Shown piece after piece: positions 35,103 to 43,434 of a stretch of DNA of 64,000 bases; within the stretch, counting starts at the first letter, position 1, and each line of letters begins with the position of its first letter. Source of the DNA: Bacillota bacterium (GTDB lineage Bacteria > Bacillota > Limnochordia > Darwinibacteriales > DTU012); assembly GCA_012840925.1 (NCBI GenBank), contig DUVS01000027.1:49866-113865 (forward strand). Reading direction: 5' to 3'. A program made the translations under genes and the position numbers. Below the pieces are notes generated by a model that searched no databases, was not told the DNA's origin, and was given only the letters and a program-made list of their open reading frames with translations.

Positions 35103-36602
35103 TTATTTGTACAATGCTGCCACATCAATAACATAGACAGGGTAGCTTTGCCAGCCCTTGATCTGAGCATTAAGCACATTAATCTGCATGGGATCCATGA
35201 TGAAAACGCCAGCAACTTCCCGGGTCATAATCTCCTGAGCTTGATCATAAATTGATCTGCGCTCAGGTCCGGAGACACTGATTCCTTCGCTGATCAACCG
35301 ATCAAATTCCGGGCTGTTGAAATTGGTAAAATTCCTGGAATTGGTGCTGACGTAGCGGCTTAAGATCGTATGGGGATCGAGTTTGCCAGTTAAACCGATG
35401 ATCGAGAGATCGTAGTCACGCTGCGTATACACCTTCTCCAACCATGTTCCCCACTCAACAATTTCAATTTTAACATTGATACCAACCCTCCGCAGTTGAT
35501 CAGCTATAATCTCACCGGTTTGAACGTGCAGTGGATAGGCTGACGGCAGAGTCATGGTCAGCTCCAGATTGGCATACCCTGCCTCCTGCAGCAAAGCCTG
35601 CGCCCGGGCAGGTTCATACGGCAGCAGATCTTCAAGATTGGAGTTGTAAAATTCCGGCATTGCCGGGCTCAAACCGGTGTACAGTTTCTCCGCCTGCCCC
35701 CAGGCAGCACCAATAATAATCTGATCACGATTAATGGCCATTGCAATTGCCTGCCGCACACGGAGATCACTTAAGGCTGGACGGGCATTGTTTACTGCCA
35801 GCAACTGCACCAGATTCATAGGAGCGGCGTAGACTGCCAAATTAGGAACACCTTGAACCTGGTGGAATAAACTTGCCTCCAAGCGCGGGATCAGGTCAAT
35901 ACTCCCAGTTTTCAAACTGACAACAGCACTGTTGTAATCAGGCATGATCCGGAAATATACATCGGCGAAAAACGGCTGTTGCTCCGACCAATGTTGATCA
36001 AACCGGGTCAGCTTTATATACTGGTTGGGCCGCCATTCTTCCAATTTGTATGGGCCGGTGCCAATAGGCCTATTGGCCAAACCAGCCGACTCCTTTGGGT
36101 AAACAGCCGCCGCTAATTCAGTCAGTTCATAGAGTAGGGGTGCATAAGGCTCTTTCAGCTCAACGATTACCTGATTATCCCCTTGAGCCGATACGGAATC
36201 TATGGCCTGATAATTCCCGGCTCTTTGACTGATCTCCGGATCACGGGCACGATTAAGGGCATTCACTACATCTGCCGCGGTAACCCGGCTGCCGTTGTGA
36301 AAATAAGCTTCCCGCAGATAAAATGTATATATCTTCAGGCTTGGATCAATTTCCCAGTGACTGGCTAAAGCACCGGTAACTTGCCCGTCTGGAGTGCTTT
36401 TGACCAAACCTTCATAGATATTGAAAGCGATCTCAGCAGTTGCAGCCGCCACTGAGCGGGTTGGATCAAAGCTGTCTGGATCAGTAGGCACTGCAATATT
36501 AATCGTTTCAGCATTGGCCACAGCCAGGTTGCTGCCGCCAACCAGCACCAATAAAACTAAACTGATTACACAAAATCTTTTCAACATGGTTGTCGAGTGC
36601 AT
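35103..36602 (-). CDS. Peptide ABC transporter substrate-binding protein (family 5)
   Basis: This 499-residue exported binding protein has a signal peptide (LKRFCVISLVLLVLVGG, cleavage near VANAE), without a lipobox Cys. The SBP family 5 core shows FDPTRSVAAATAEIAFNIYEGLV, FYLREAYFHNGSRVTAADVV, NRPIGTGPYKLEEWRPNQYI and RVGINVKIEIVEWGTWL. It captures oligopeptides or a similar solute for the two permeases. Lack of a lipobox suits a periplasm enclosed by an outer membrane. The start is ATG 36602 (AAAGGAGTAAACA), three bases after the TetR stop. Confidence 0.93.
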   Translation of the reverse strand: MHSTTMLKRFCVISLVLLVLVGGSNLAVANAETINIAVPTDPDSFDPTRSVAAATAEIAFNIYEGLVKSTPDGQVTGALASHWEIDPSLKIYTFYLREAYFHNGSRVTAADVVNALNRARDPEISQRAGNYQAIDSVSAQGDNQVIVELKEPYAPLLYELTELAAAVYPKESAGLANRPIGTGPYKLEEWRPNQYIKLTRFDQHWSEQQPFFADVYFRIMPDYNSAVVSLKTGSIDLIPRLEASLFHQVQGVPNLAVYAAPMNLVQLLAVNNARPALSDLRVRQAIAMAINRDQIIIGAAWGQAEKLYTGLSPAMPEFYNSNLEDLLPYEPARAQALLQEAGYANLELTMTLPSAYPLHVQTGEIIADQLRRVGINVKIEIVEWGTWLEKVYTQRDYDLSIIGLTGKLDPHTILSRYVSTNSRNFTNFNSPEFDRLISEGISVSGPERRSIYDQAQEIMTREVAGVFIMDPMQINVLNAQIKGWQSYPVYVIDVAALYK

Positions 36603-36605
36603 TGT

Positions 36606-37217
36606 TTACTCCTTTCTCTTCTTTAACCCTAAGGCCAATACATCCAACACCTGATCGATAAATTGAAGATGCTGTTCTTGAACATCTTCTGATAGTTCCA
36701 GGAAGTTTTCGATCAATTCTTTGCCAACCGAGTGATAAACAAAGAAAGCAGCATCCTTGTCGATATCAGGATTTGCCTGGCGATTTTCGATGGCAGCTTC
36801 CAGCATGCCGATGAATTCATTGGCTCTCAACTCGCGGGAGGACCTGATCTCCTGATCAAACTCTGCACAGTAATCCCAGTAGTGAGTGATGACTCTGTGG
36901 TACAATGGAAATTCTTTGGCAAACAAGTATGAGCGCCGGTAATACCTTTTCAGTGTGGCAAAGAAATCGTCATCCTCGTCAAACACACCTTGCAGAAAAC
37001 GCTTTTTCTCAGCATATGCCATGTTTAATATGTACAGATATAGCTCGCGCTTGTTCTCAAAATATTGATACATACTTCCTTTGGCGATCCCTGCCTGGGC
37101 TACGATTTTTGTCAATGACGCCTGCTCATATGCGGATTTGGCAAACTCTGCCACCGCCGCCCTAATAATCGCTTCTTGTTTATCCTTGGGTAAATTATTG
37201 AAGGTTTCAGTTGGCAA
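36606..37217 (-). CDS. TetR-family transcriptional regulator
   Basis: This protein of about 203 residues has the TetR N-terminal helix-turn-helix (KQEAIIRAAVAEFAKSAYEQ, LTKIVAQAGIAKGSMYQYFE, NKRELYLYIL) and a helical ligand domain. It is the first gene of the peptide-transporter operon and most likely represses its own promoter through the palindrome at 37236-37251. ATG 37226 touches the AAGGAG site, so TTG 37217 (spacing 9) is the better start, with GTG 37223 also possible. The inducer is unknown; a peptide or toxic compound handled by the transporter is a reasonable guess. Confidence 0.88.
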   Translation of the reverse strand: MPTETFNNLPKDKQEAIIRAAVAEFAKSAYEQASLTKIVAQAGIAKGSMYQYFENKRELYLYILNMAYAEKKRFLQGVFDEDDDFFATLKRYYRRSYLFAKEFPLYHRVITHYWDYCAEFDQEIRSSRELRANEFIGMLEAAIENRQANPDIDKDAAFFVYHSVGKELIENFLELSEDVQEQHLQFIDQVLDVLALGLKKRKE

Positions 37218-37235
37218 TGGCACCATCTCCTTGAT

Positions 37236-37251
37236 GTGACCACCCAGTCAC
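37236..37251 (-). promoter_or_regulatory. Candidate TetR operator
   Basis: The inverted repeat GTGAC-CACCCA-GTCAC lies between the promoter and the TetR start, where a self-repressing TetR protein would bind. Confidence 0.55.
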
Positions 37252-37262
37252 TTTCTACAAAT

Positions 37263-37291
37263 AGTATACCCCCATTATCTAGATAAAGCAA
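37263..37291 (-). promoter_or_regulatory. Promoter of the TetR/peptide-transporter operon
   Basis: On the minus strand there is TTGCTT, 17 bp and TATACT, ending 12 bp before the candidate operator. Confidence 0.65.
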
Positions 37292-37310
37292 CGGCGCTGA
37301 TCAGAATTAA

Positions 37311-37862
37311 CTAAAAAATAACTAATCCAACCACACCGGCCAGAATGATCACTTTAATGGGGTCAAACTTGTATTTGGCCACCAAAAAGAACGCCGCAGC
37401 GGCGATAATGATACTAGCATAATCAACGGTGGCTGTTACTCCATTTTCCAGCTGTGCCGGCAAAATCACTGCCGCAATAATAAACCAGGCAGCTGATAAG
37501 ATCAGCCCGGCTACCACCGGCCGAATTCCAGCAAATATGCTCTTAACAACGGGATGTTCCCGGTATTTTGCCAGTACGCGGGATAGCGAGAGAATAATCA
37601 ACAACGACGGCAGGACAATCGCCGTGGTAGCCACTACAGAGCCAAACACGCCTCCCACACGGTAGCCAATAAATGTGGCAGCATTAATCGCGATCGGCCC
37701 CGGTGTCATCTCAGCTATGGCAATGATATCGACAAATTCCTGACTGCTGATCCAGTTGTTAACCTCAATTTCATGCTGCATCAATGGCAGCATGGCATAA
37801 CCCCCGCCAATTGTAAAAAGCCCGATTCGGAAAAACTTAAACAAAAGCTCTAAGTAAATCAT
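37311..37862 (-). CDS. chrA: Chromate transporter subunit (short CHR family), second of pair
   Basis: This 183-residue membrane protein is half the size of classical ChrA and belongs to the paired short-chain CHR family. Conserved segments are FRIGLFTIGGGYAMLPLMQHE, FVDIIAIAEMTPGPIAINAATFIGY (split here as two overlapping motifs) and the multi-span tail. Paired CHR proteins have opposite topology and act together as an exporter of chromate or a related oxyanion. Its ATG overlaps the stop of the first subunit by 4 bp (ATGA). The physiological substrate in an anaerobe is uncertain. Confidence 0.9.
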   Translation of the reverse strand: MIYLELLFKFFRIGLFTIGGGYAMLPLMQHEIEVNNWISSQEFVDIIAIAEMTPGPIAINAATFIGYRVGGVFGSVVATTAIVLPSLLIILSLSRVLAKYREHPVVKSIFAGIRPVVAGLILSAAWFIIAAVILPAQLENGVTATVDYASIIIAAAAFFLVAKYKFDPIKVIILAGVVGLVIF

Positions 37863-38437
37863 TGCTGTTCATCTCCAGACTCTCTGATACTGACCTTTCC
37901 CGGCAGGTAGTAATAAATGACAATCCCAACCAATGCTCCTGAGAGGATCACCCACATTGCATGAATATCAGTAAATAGGTTTATCAACAAAGAAAGTAGA
38001 GCCAACACGCCCGCTGTCACACTGCGGCAGCTGGACCGAGTTATTCTTACAGCTGCCGCGGCTACTAAGCCGACAACCGCTGCCCTGATTCCGGTAAAAG
38101 CCGCCATGATTGCTTTATTCTCCTTGAACGATACAAAAAAGATGGCAATCCCAAGAATAACTAGCAACGAAGGCAGAACCACACCTATCGCTGCCACAAT
38201 CGCACCTAGGACGCCAGCAAGGCGGTAACCCAAAAAGATTGCTGAATTGATGGCAATTGCTCCCGGCAAAGACTGTGCCAATGCAAAGATATCCACGATT
38301 TCATCGGTACTGGCCCAAGCCCTTCGCTCAATCACTTCTTTCTCAATCATGGGCAGCATGGCGTAGCCTCCGCCGAATGTGAACAAGCCAATCTTAAACC
38401 ATGATTGGAACAGCTGTTGATACAACTTCCAGTTCAT
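37859..38437 (-). CDS. chrA: Chromate transporter subunit (short CHR family), first of pair
   Basis: This 192-residue CHR-family membrane protein has FKIGLFTFGGGYAMLPMIEKE, DIFALAQSLPGAIAINSAIF and a C-terminal hydrophobic region ending LVGIVIYYYLPGK. It is clearly related to the second subunit downstream, as expected of a tandem duplication with inverted topologies. ATG 38437 is used, with GGGGTGAT just upstream; the frame extends to 38455 before that site. A hairpin with a T-rich tail lies directly upstream, so this pair has either its own promoter in the 130-bp gap or attenuated read-through. Confidence 0.9.
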   Translation of the reverse strand: MNWKLYQQLFQSWFKIGLFTFGGGYAMLPMIEKEVIERRAWASTDEIVDIFALAQSLPGAIAINSAIFLGYRLAGVLGAIVAAIGVVLPSLLVILGIAIFFVSFKENKAIMAAFTGIRAAVVGLVAAAAVRITRSSCRSVTAGVLALLSLLINLFTDIHAMWVILSGALVGIVIYYYLPGKVSIRESGDEQQ

Positions 38438-38453
38438 ATCATCACCCCACAAC

Positions 38454-38481
38454 AAAACAAAAACTAGTCAGTGATGACTAG
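38454..38481 (-). terminator. Hairpin with T-rich tail between pgm and chrA
   Basis: On the minus strand CTAGTCA-TCAC-TGACTAG is followed by TTTTTGTTTTG. It works as a terminator for the phosphoglucomutase transcript. Since the palindrome lies just before the chrA ribosome site, it could alternatively be an operator. Confidence 0.6.
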
Positions 38482-38570
38482 CGTTATTGTTTGCTATACC
38501 TACTTCTATCCCAACCAGCTAAATCCTGCTCCCATAGCTCATAACTACAATCAAGGGCGTAAATCCAAAA

Positions 38571-40283
38571 CTATGACATCACAGTCAAACCTTGATTAAT
38601 CAAAGCATCACAAGCCCGCTGCAGGCTTTCCAGTTTACGATCAGCCTGCCTTGGTTCGTCGGCCACAATCGAAATGTAAAGTTTAATTTTTGGTTCAGTG
38701 CCTGATGGGCGGAGCGTGACCACGTCCCCTGCCGTTGTTTCCCACTGAAGTACATTCTCTCGGGGAAAGTCCAGCTCATACGTCTGATTACCCACCAAAT
38801 CAATATGGACCCCATTGAGATAGTCTTTTATAGACTTGACCGGAAAACCAGCAATCTCAGACACTCTAGCCTTTCGTAAATGATCAATGAATTCCCCTGC
38901 CCGCTCGATTTCGCTTTGATCATCAAAATGATACGACTGCAAAGACTCCAGGTAATGCCCATGTTCTTCTATCAGCTGATCAAGGTGATCCTGAAGAGTT
39001 ATCCCCTGTTTCCGGTAATAAGCTGCTGCCTGGGCAATCAACAAAGCACCCATCACCCCATCCTTGTCCATCACAAAAGAACCAGCAAGGTAACCACAGC
39101 TCTCCTCAAATCCAAACAAGAATTGAGCGCCTTGATCCGTCAACTCTTTGATAGTGCTGCCAATATACTTGAAACCGGTCAGGGTGTCCACGACCTTTGC
39201 TCCATATTTCCTGGCAATGGGATAGATCATGTTGGTGGTAACAATAGTCTTGACAATCACTTGATCGCGGCACTGATCAGGAGATAGCCGCTGTAATAGA
39301 AAATCGGCCAATAACACACCAATTTGGTTCCCCGTCAGCATAACATAACGATTTTGAACCAAAATCGCCACCCCGACCCGATCGCAGTCTGGATCTGTAG
39401 CGAGAATCAAGTCTGCGTCATGTTGAGCTGCATAATCAAAAGCTAATCGAAAAGCATCTGGCTCTTCCGGATTTGGTATGGGAACAGTAGGAAATTCGCC
39501 ATCAGCTTCCATCTGCTCCTCCACCAGGAAAAGATTGTGAAAACCGGCCTGTCTCAACGCCAAAGGTACGAACTGGGCGCCAGCACCATGGAGTGGTGTA
39601 TATACGATCCGCAAATCCAAATCATAATTATTGTCCGGTGGCGCTAATTCAGCCAGCTTTTGAAAATAAGCGCTGCAGACTTCCTCATCGATCCAGTGCC
39701 ATAGGGAGCTCACATGGGGATTGTGTGCCTGCTTCACATCACTAAGCGTGAGAGTTGTCATCAAACGGCTAATTTCAGCTGTAGCCTTGGGATGCAGCTG
39801 TATCCCATCACGATCATATGCTTTATAACCGTTGTACTCTTTCGGATTGTGACTGGCAGTGATCATGATGCCGCCGCCGGCCTGGCAGTGCCTTACGGCA
39901 AATGACAACAATGGTGTCGGGGTAATCCGGCGAAATACAAAGACCGGAATCTGATTTCCAATGAGAACAGCGGCGGCAGTTTCAACAAACTCCCGGGATC
40001 GGTGCCGGGAATCGTAAGCCAGGACAACGCCAGCCTGACCGTGCCCGTGAGCAGCCAAGAACTGGGCAAATGCTTGAGTGGCCAACCGTACTGTATAAGT
40101 ATTCATCCGGTTGGTGCCTGCTCCCATTACCCCCCTTAACCCGCCGGTACCAAACTCCAGTTGGTGGGAAAAACGGTCATAAATCTCCTTCTGGCAACCG
40201 GCAATCGCATAGAGCTCCTCTTTGGTTTCCATATCTATGTTTGCATCGTTCAACCACGCATAGTAGGCTAGTTTAGCATCCAT
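38571..40283 (-). CDS. Phosphoglucomutase/phosphomannomutase
   Basis: This 570-residue alpha-D-phosphohexomutase of the PgcA/PgmB type converts glucose-1-P and glucose-6-P. It shows FGTGGLRGVMGAGTNRMN near residue 45, the phosphoserine loop GIMITASHNPKEYNGYK near 140, the metal loop LATDPDCDRVGVAI near 300, the sugar-binding GFEESCGY and the phosphate-binding RPSGTEPKIKLYIS. The start is ATG 40283 (AAAGGACGATGGGAT); upstream extension to 40313 lacks a ribosome site. It lies 120 bp downstream of the permuted phosphoglycerate mutase gene, so both may be in one central-carbon transcription unit. Confidence 0.94.
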   Translation of the reverse strand: MDAKLAYYAWLNDANIDMETKEELYAIAGCQKEIYDRFSHQLEFGTGGLRGVMGAGTNRMNTYTVRLATQAFAQFLAAHGHGQAGVVLAYDSRHRSREFVETAAAVLIGNQIPVFVFRRITPTPLLSFAVRHCQAGGGIMITASHNPKEYNGYKAYDRDGIQLHPKATAEISRLMTTLTLSDVKQAHNPHVSSLWHWIDEEVCSAYFQKLAELAPPDNNYDLDLRIVYTPLHGAGAQFVPLALRQAGFHNLFLVEEQMEADGEFPTVPIPNPEEPDAFRLAFDYAAQHDADLILATDPDCDRVGVAILVQNRYVMLTGNQIGVLLADFLLQRLSPDQCRDQVIVKTIVTTNMIYPIARKYGAKVVDTLTGFKYIGSTIKELTDQGAQFLFGFEESCGYLAGSFVMDKDGVMGALLIAQAAAYYRKQGITLQDHLDQLIEEHGHYLESLQSYHFDDQSEIERAGEFIDHLRKARVSEIAGFPVKSIKDYLNGVHIDLVGNQTYELDFPRENVLQWETTAGDVVTLRPSGTEPKIKLYISIVADEPRQADRKLESLQRACDALINQGLTVMS

Positions 40284-40403
40284 ATCCCATCGTCCTTTCT
40301 CACTGGCGACCATATAGGAGCTGGTTTTCCTGAAATGATCTTTGTAGACTAGTATTTCCAGCTGCCCGTGATCTTACTAAATTTCCACCATGTCCAAGCA
40401 GGC

Positions 40404-41969
40404 CTACTCATGCCAAAAAATCCCTTTTCCGCCAACCAAAGCTTCGTAGGCGGGCTTAGTGCGCTCCTGATAGTAGCCGCTCCGGTCCAGCATATAACCG
40501 CGCCCGCACACTGTAACAATTTCACCTATTCCCAGTTGATCCAAGGCGTGCTGCAGCTGCGGCAGCAGTGTGATTGCCCCCCACCGGGGTGCACTGCGCC
40601 CATCGCTGATGGCATGCAGATATACCGTTTGAGCCCCCCACTCTTTTAACACAGCGAGCAGTTTGACAGCTTCATCAATGCTGCCGTGAGAGCTGCCCGG
40701 AGACATAAGAAACAAGACATGGATCGCTTGGTTTGGTTTCAAGTGCTTGATCTTGTCATAAAAAAACTGGTTCTGTATCAATTGTCCCGGCGTTATACTG
40801 GCCGGAATGCGCACTTCATCCTGGATCACCACCCGGCCTGCACCCAAGGTTAAGTGCCCTGTCTCTGAATTCCCGCTTGAGTGGGGTGCTAAGCCCACAG
40901 CATTTCCTGAAGCATCTAGCCTGGTATGGGGAAACTGACTAAACAAGCCATCAATGTTAGGCGTCTTGGCGGCATAGATAGGATTGATCCGGGGATCTGC
41001 TTCTCCCAACCCAAAACCATCGAGAATCAGTAAAACGACTGCTTTTGCCGATGTGATATATGGCCTGATCAATGGCCTGCCTGTCATGGAGCCTGGCGGT
41101 TCAATGCCTAACAAGTGGAGAACCGTTGGTGCGACATCAGCCAGGCTCCCATGGGGTGCTAGGGAAACCACCCGGCTAAGGGCGGTCGGGTCTGCCAAAA
41201 CAAATGGTACACAGGCCTGGGTATGCCCCAAACTCCAACTGCCATCAGTAAGAAAAGCCTGTTCTAAAAGCCCATGATCAGCAGTGATGATCAAACAATA
41301 TCCGCTGGCGCAGCAGTAATCGGAAATCATGCCTACCGCATGATCAATTGCCTCTACACACTCGACTTGTGCTTCAAAATCCGGGAAGTGGCCGAATATG
41401 TCACCCGCAGCAAAATTGGCCAGGGCAAAGCTGTGATCTTTTCTGTGGAGATTAGCAATCAACGTCTCAGCAATCTGAACAGTCCGCATCTGGGGATAGC
41501 GGTGAACATCCTCTTTGATGCTGGGAATGGAGATCCATTCCTCGCGGGGATGCGGCTTTTCTCTGCGTCCATTGAAATAGTAGGTTACATGAGTGATTTT
41601 CTCTGATTCGGCAATCCGCAGCTGGCTCAACCCGTGGTCCGCTAGAACCTCTCCTAGGGGGGCGGGGGGTTTAAGCGTCGGAAACAAAGCTGGGTATTGC
41701 TTAAATTTACTGTGGTACTCAATCATGGAAAAGAAGCATAAATCCGGCAAGTATTTGCGTTGAAAATGGCCAAAATTGGGATCAACAAAGGCTTCAGTCA
41801 GCTGTATTTCCCGTTCTCCCCTCCGGCAGGCAAAAACTAGCACATCGCCGTTTTTGACTCTGCCAATAGGGCTGCCTGGAGCAGAGCGTTTGACTAGGGC
41901 AGGCAGCCAATAGTCGTCATAACCTAGATCATAGTAGTGCTGAATCAAGGCCAAAAGGGACGTGATCAT
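40404..41969 (-). CDS. Circularly permuted cofactor-independent phosphoglycerate mutase
   Basis: This 521-residue protein contains all of iPGM (GpmI) in swapped order. Residues 1-300 match the canonical C-terminal part: RRGEREIQL (R50, R53), SEKITHVTYYFNG (K124), ANFAAGDIFGH (D190, H194), ITADHG (D231, H232), LGHTQ (H249) and the usual ending MTGRPLI. About nine residues later the canonical N-terminus begins: VVLLILDGFG (D317), SGNSETGHLTLGAGRVV (nucleophile S368), H428, DGR (R458) and CGRGYMLDR (R490, R496). Spacings agree with normal iPGM: 4, 41 and 17 residues within the metal site. The Asp after R458 is Ser. ATG 41969 follows GAGGTGAGGCT. It likely interconverts 3- and 2-phosphoglycerate with manganese, but activity is unproven. 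Confidence 0.9.
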   Translation of the reverse strand: MITSLLALIQHYYDLGYDDYWLPALVKRSAPGSPIGRVKNGDVLVFACRRGEREIQLTEAFVDPNFGHFQRKYLPDLCFFSMIEYHSKFKQYPALFPTLKPPAPLGEVLADHGLSQLRIAESEKITHVTYYFNGRREKPHPREEWISIPSIKEDVHRYPQMRTVQIAETLIANLHRKDHSFALANFAAGDIFGHFPDFEAQVECVEAIDHAVGMISDYCCASGYCLIITADHGLLEQAFLTDGSWSLGHTQACVPFVLADPTALSRVVSLAPHGSLADVAPTVLHLLGIEPPGSMTGRPLIRPYITSAKAVVLLILDGFGLGEADPRINPIYAAKTPNIDGLFSQFPHTRLDASGNAVGLAPHSSGNSETGHLTLGAGRVVIQDEVRIPASITPGQLIQNQFFYDKIKHLKPNQAIHVLFLMSPGSSHGSIDEAVKLLAVLKEWGAQTVYLHAISDGRSAPRWGAITLLPQLQHALDQLGIGEIVTVCGRGYMLDRSGYYQERTKPAYEALVGGKGIFWHE

Positions 41970-42043
41970 AGCCTCACCTCGCAAGCCAGTCATACCTACA
42001 CCTTACATGCACCGTAATGCACTCTAAACACAAGATATGAAAA

Positions 42044-42084
42044 AAACCCAGTCTCGGTGACCTATTGTCACCAGGACTGGGTTT
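42044..42084 (-). terminator. Intrinsic terminator of the cold-shock gene
   Basis: This is a long hairpin (AAACCCAGTC..GGTGAC / GTCACC..GACTGGGTTT) followed on the minus strand by a T7 run. It sits 16 bp after the csp stop. Confidence 0.92.
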
Positions 42085-42099
42085 GATCCTGTGCTGTGA

Positions 42100-42297
42100 T
42101 TACAGACGCACAACATTGGCGGCTTGAGGGCCGCGTTTGCCGGTTACGATTTCGAATTCTACCTTTTGACCTTCTTCTAAGGTGCGGAATCCGTCGCCTT
42201 GAATGGCTGTGAAGTGAACAAACACATCCTCACCATTCTCCTGTTCAATGAAACCGTATCCTTTCTCAGCATTGAACCATTTTACCTTACCTACCAT
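42100..42297 (-). CDS. Cold-shock protein (CspA/CspB family)
   Basis: This is a 65-residue single cold-shock domain, [19 protein letters not shown], with RNP1 (KGYGFI) and RNP2 (VFVHF), ending [10 protein letters not shown]. It binds single-stranded RNA and DNA and prevents mRNA secondary structure. The start is ATG 42297 with AAGGAGGCCATAAAG. It has its own promoter, a leader of about 110 nt and a strong terminator, so it is a monocistronic unit. The leader length is compatible with post-transcriptional control, but no conserved cold-shock element was verified. Confidence 0.96.
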   Translation of the reverse strand: MVGKVKWFNAEKGYGFIEQENGEDVFVHFTAIQGDGFRTLEEGQKVEFEIVTGKRGPQAANVVRL

Positions 42298-42413
42298 AAA
42301 TCTTTATGGCCTCCTTAAAAATATACTCATTAAAAGTGGAAGCTTTGAGCATCGTTCTAAGCCAAAGAGGCCACAAACACGTTTCAAACTTCACTACCTT
42401 TTAACGCAGTCTT

Positions 42414-42442
42414 AGCATACCACAACTTCAGGCTAAATACAA
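42414..42442 (-). promoter_or_regulatory. Promoter of the cold-shock gene
   Basis: On the minus strand there is TTGTAT, 17 bp and TATGCT, giving a 5' leader of roughly 110 nt before csp. Confidence 0.55.
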
Positions 42443-42453
42443 GCAAAACCTGA

Positions 42454-43329
42454 TTAATTTTCATGAAGGTCTCTGTGCCGGACCTGATTCTTGATTCCAT
42501 CATTCGTCAGCCTGGCGCCAAGCTCGCGGCTGATGGCCACCGAACGTTGTTTGCCTCCTGTACAACCAATCCCGATCGTCAGCCTTGCCTTTCCCTCATT
42601 GCTGTATGACGGCAGGAGACCAACAATTAATTGGTAGAATTTTTCAAGAAAGGCCTGGGTTTGGGGCCAATGCAGCACATAATCAGCAACCTCCGGCTCC
42701 AAACCGGTCAAATCCTTGAGATGATCGATATAAAACGGATTAGGCAAAAACCGGACGTCAAAGATAATGTCGGCATCATTTGGGACACCGTACTTATAAC
42801 CAAAAGAAAGGATATTGATGCTCAACAATAGCTGGGAACTGTCGCCACCAAGTAGAGCAGTGTTTAAATGGGCTTTTAACTCAGCAGGCTTCAGCGCAGA
42901 TGTATCTACGATAACATGGGCCAATTCTCTAATATTGGCCAACAGCTTCCGCTCATGGGCAATGCTATCATAAAGACTGCCCTGATCCGCCAATGGATGC
43001 CGGCGTCTCGTTTCACTAAATCGCCTCACCAGGACATCGTCCTCACATTCCAGGAAGACAATGGTATAATCCACCTTGTTCTCATCCAGCCACTTGATCA
43101 CACCTGTTAACTCTGGAAACAGCCCTTTCCCCCGCACATCCATGGCTACAGCTAGGGGCCTGGTTTCATCAGTCTTCTGGTGAATCTGTAATAACTGGGG
43201 CAACAGCGAAGGCGGCAGGTTATCAATACAGAAGTAATCCAAATCCTCCAACGCTTTCATAGCTTGAGTTTTGCCAGCACCGGACAAACCTGTTACTATG
43301 GCAATTTTAATGTTGTCACCAATATTCAT
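42454..43329 (-). CDS. rapZ: RNase adapter/nucleotide-binding protein RapZ (YvcJ)
   Basis: This 291-residue P-loop protein has the Walker A motif VTGLSGAGKTQAMKALED near residue 15, DYFCIDNLPPSLLPQLL, the Walker B region VDYTIVFLECEDDVLVRRF, DVRFLPNPFYIDHLK, and the C-terminal GIGCTGGKQRSVAISREL. In Bacillota it hydrolyses NTP, is linked to competence and cell-envelope control, and is usually followed by glmR (yvcK) and whiA. Here the next gene is csp, so the usual cluster is broken. ATG 43329 is used (GGGGTGGCAGCC upstream). Confidence 0.95.
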   Translation of the reverse strand: MNIGDNIKIAIVTGLSGAGKTQAMKALEDLDYFCIDNLPPSLLPQLLQIHQKTDETRPLAVAMDVRGKGLFPELTGVIKWLDENKVDYTIVFLECEDDVLVRRFSETRRRHPLADQGSLYDSIAHERKLLANIRELAHVIVDTSALKPAELKAHLNTALLGGDSSQLLLSINILSFGYKYGVPNDADIIFDVRFLPNPFYIDHLKDLTGLEPEVADYVLHWPQTQAFLEKFYQLIVGLLPSYSNEGKARLTIGIGCTGGKQRSVAISRELGARLTNDGIKNQVRHRDLHEN

Positions 43330-43434
43330 GGCTGCCACCCCTTTATCGATTCCCATATTCTATTTCGACTTGGCGCCCCATCATCCTGTTTTTTCGTTAT
43401 GACAACTGCTGCCAATAATGCCCCGTTCTAGATT

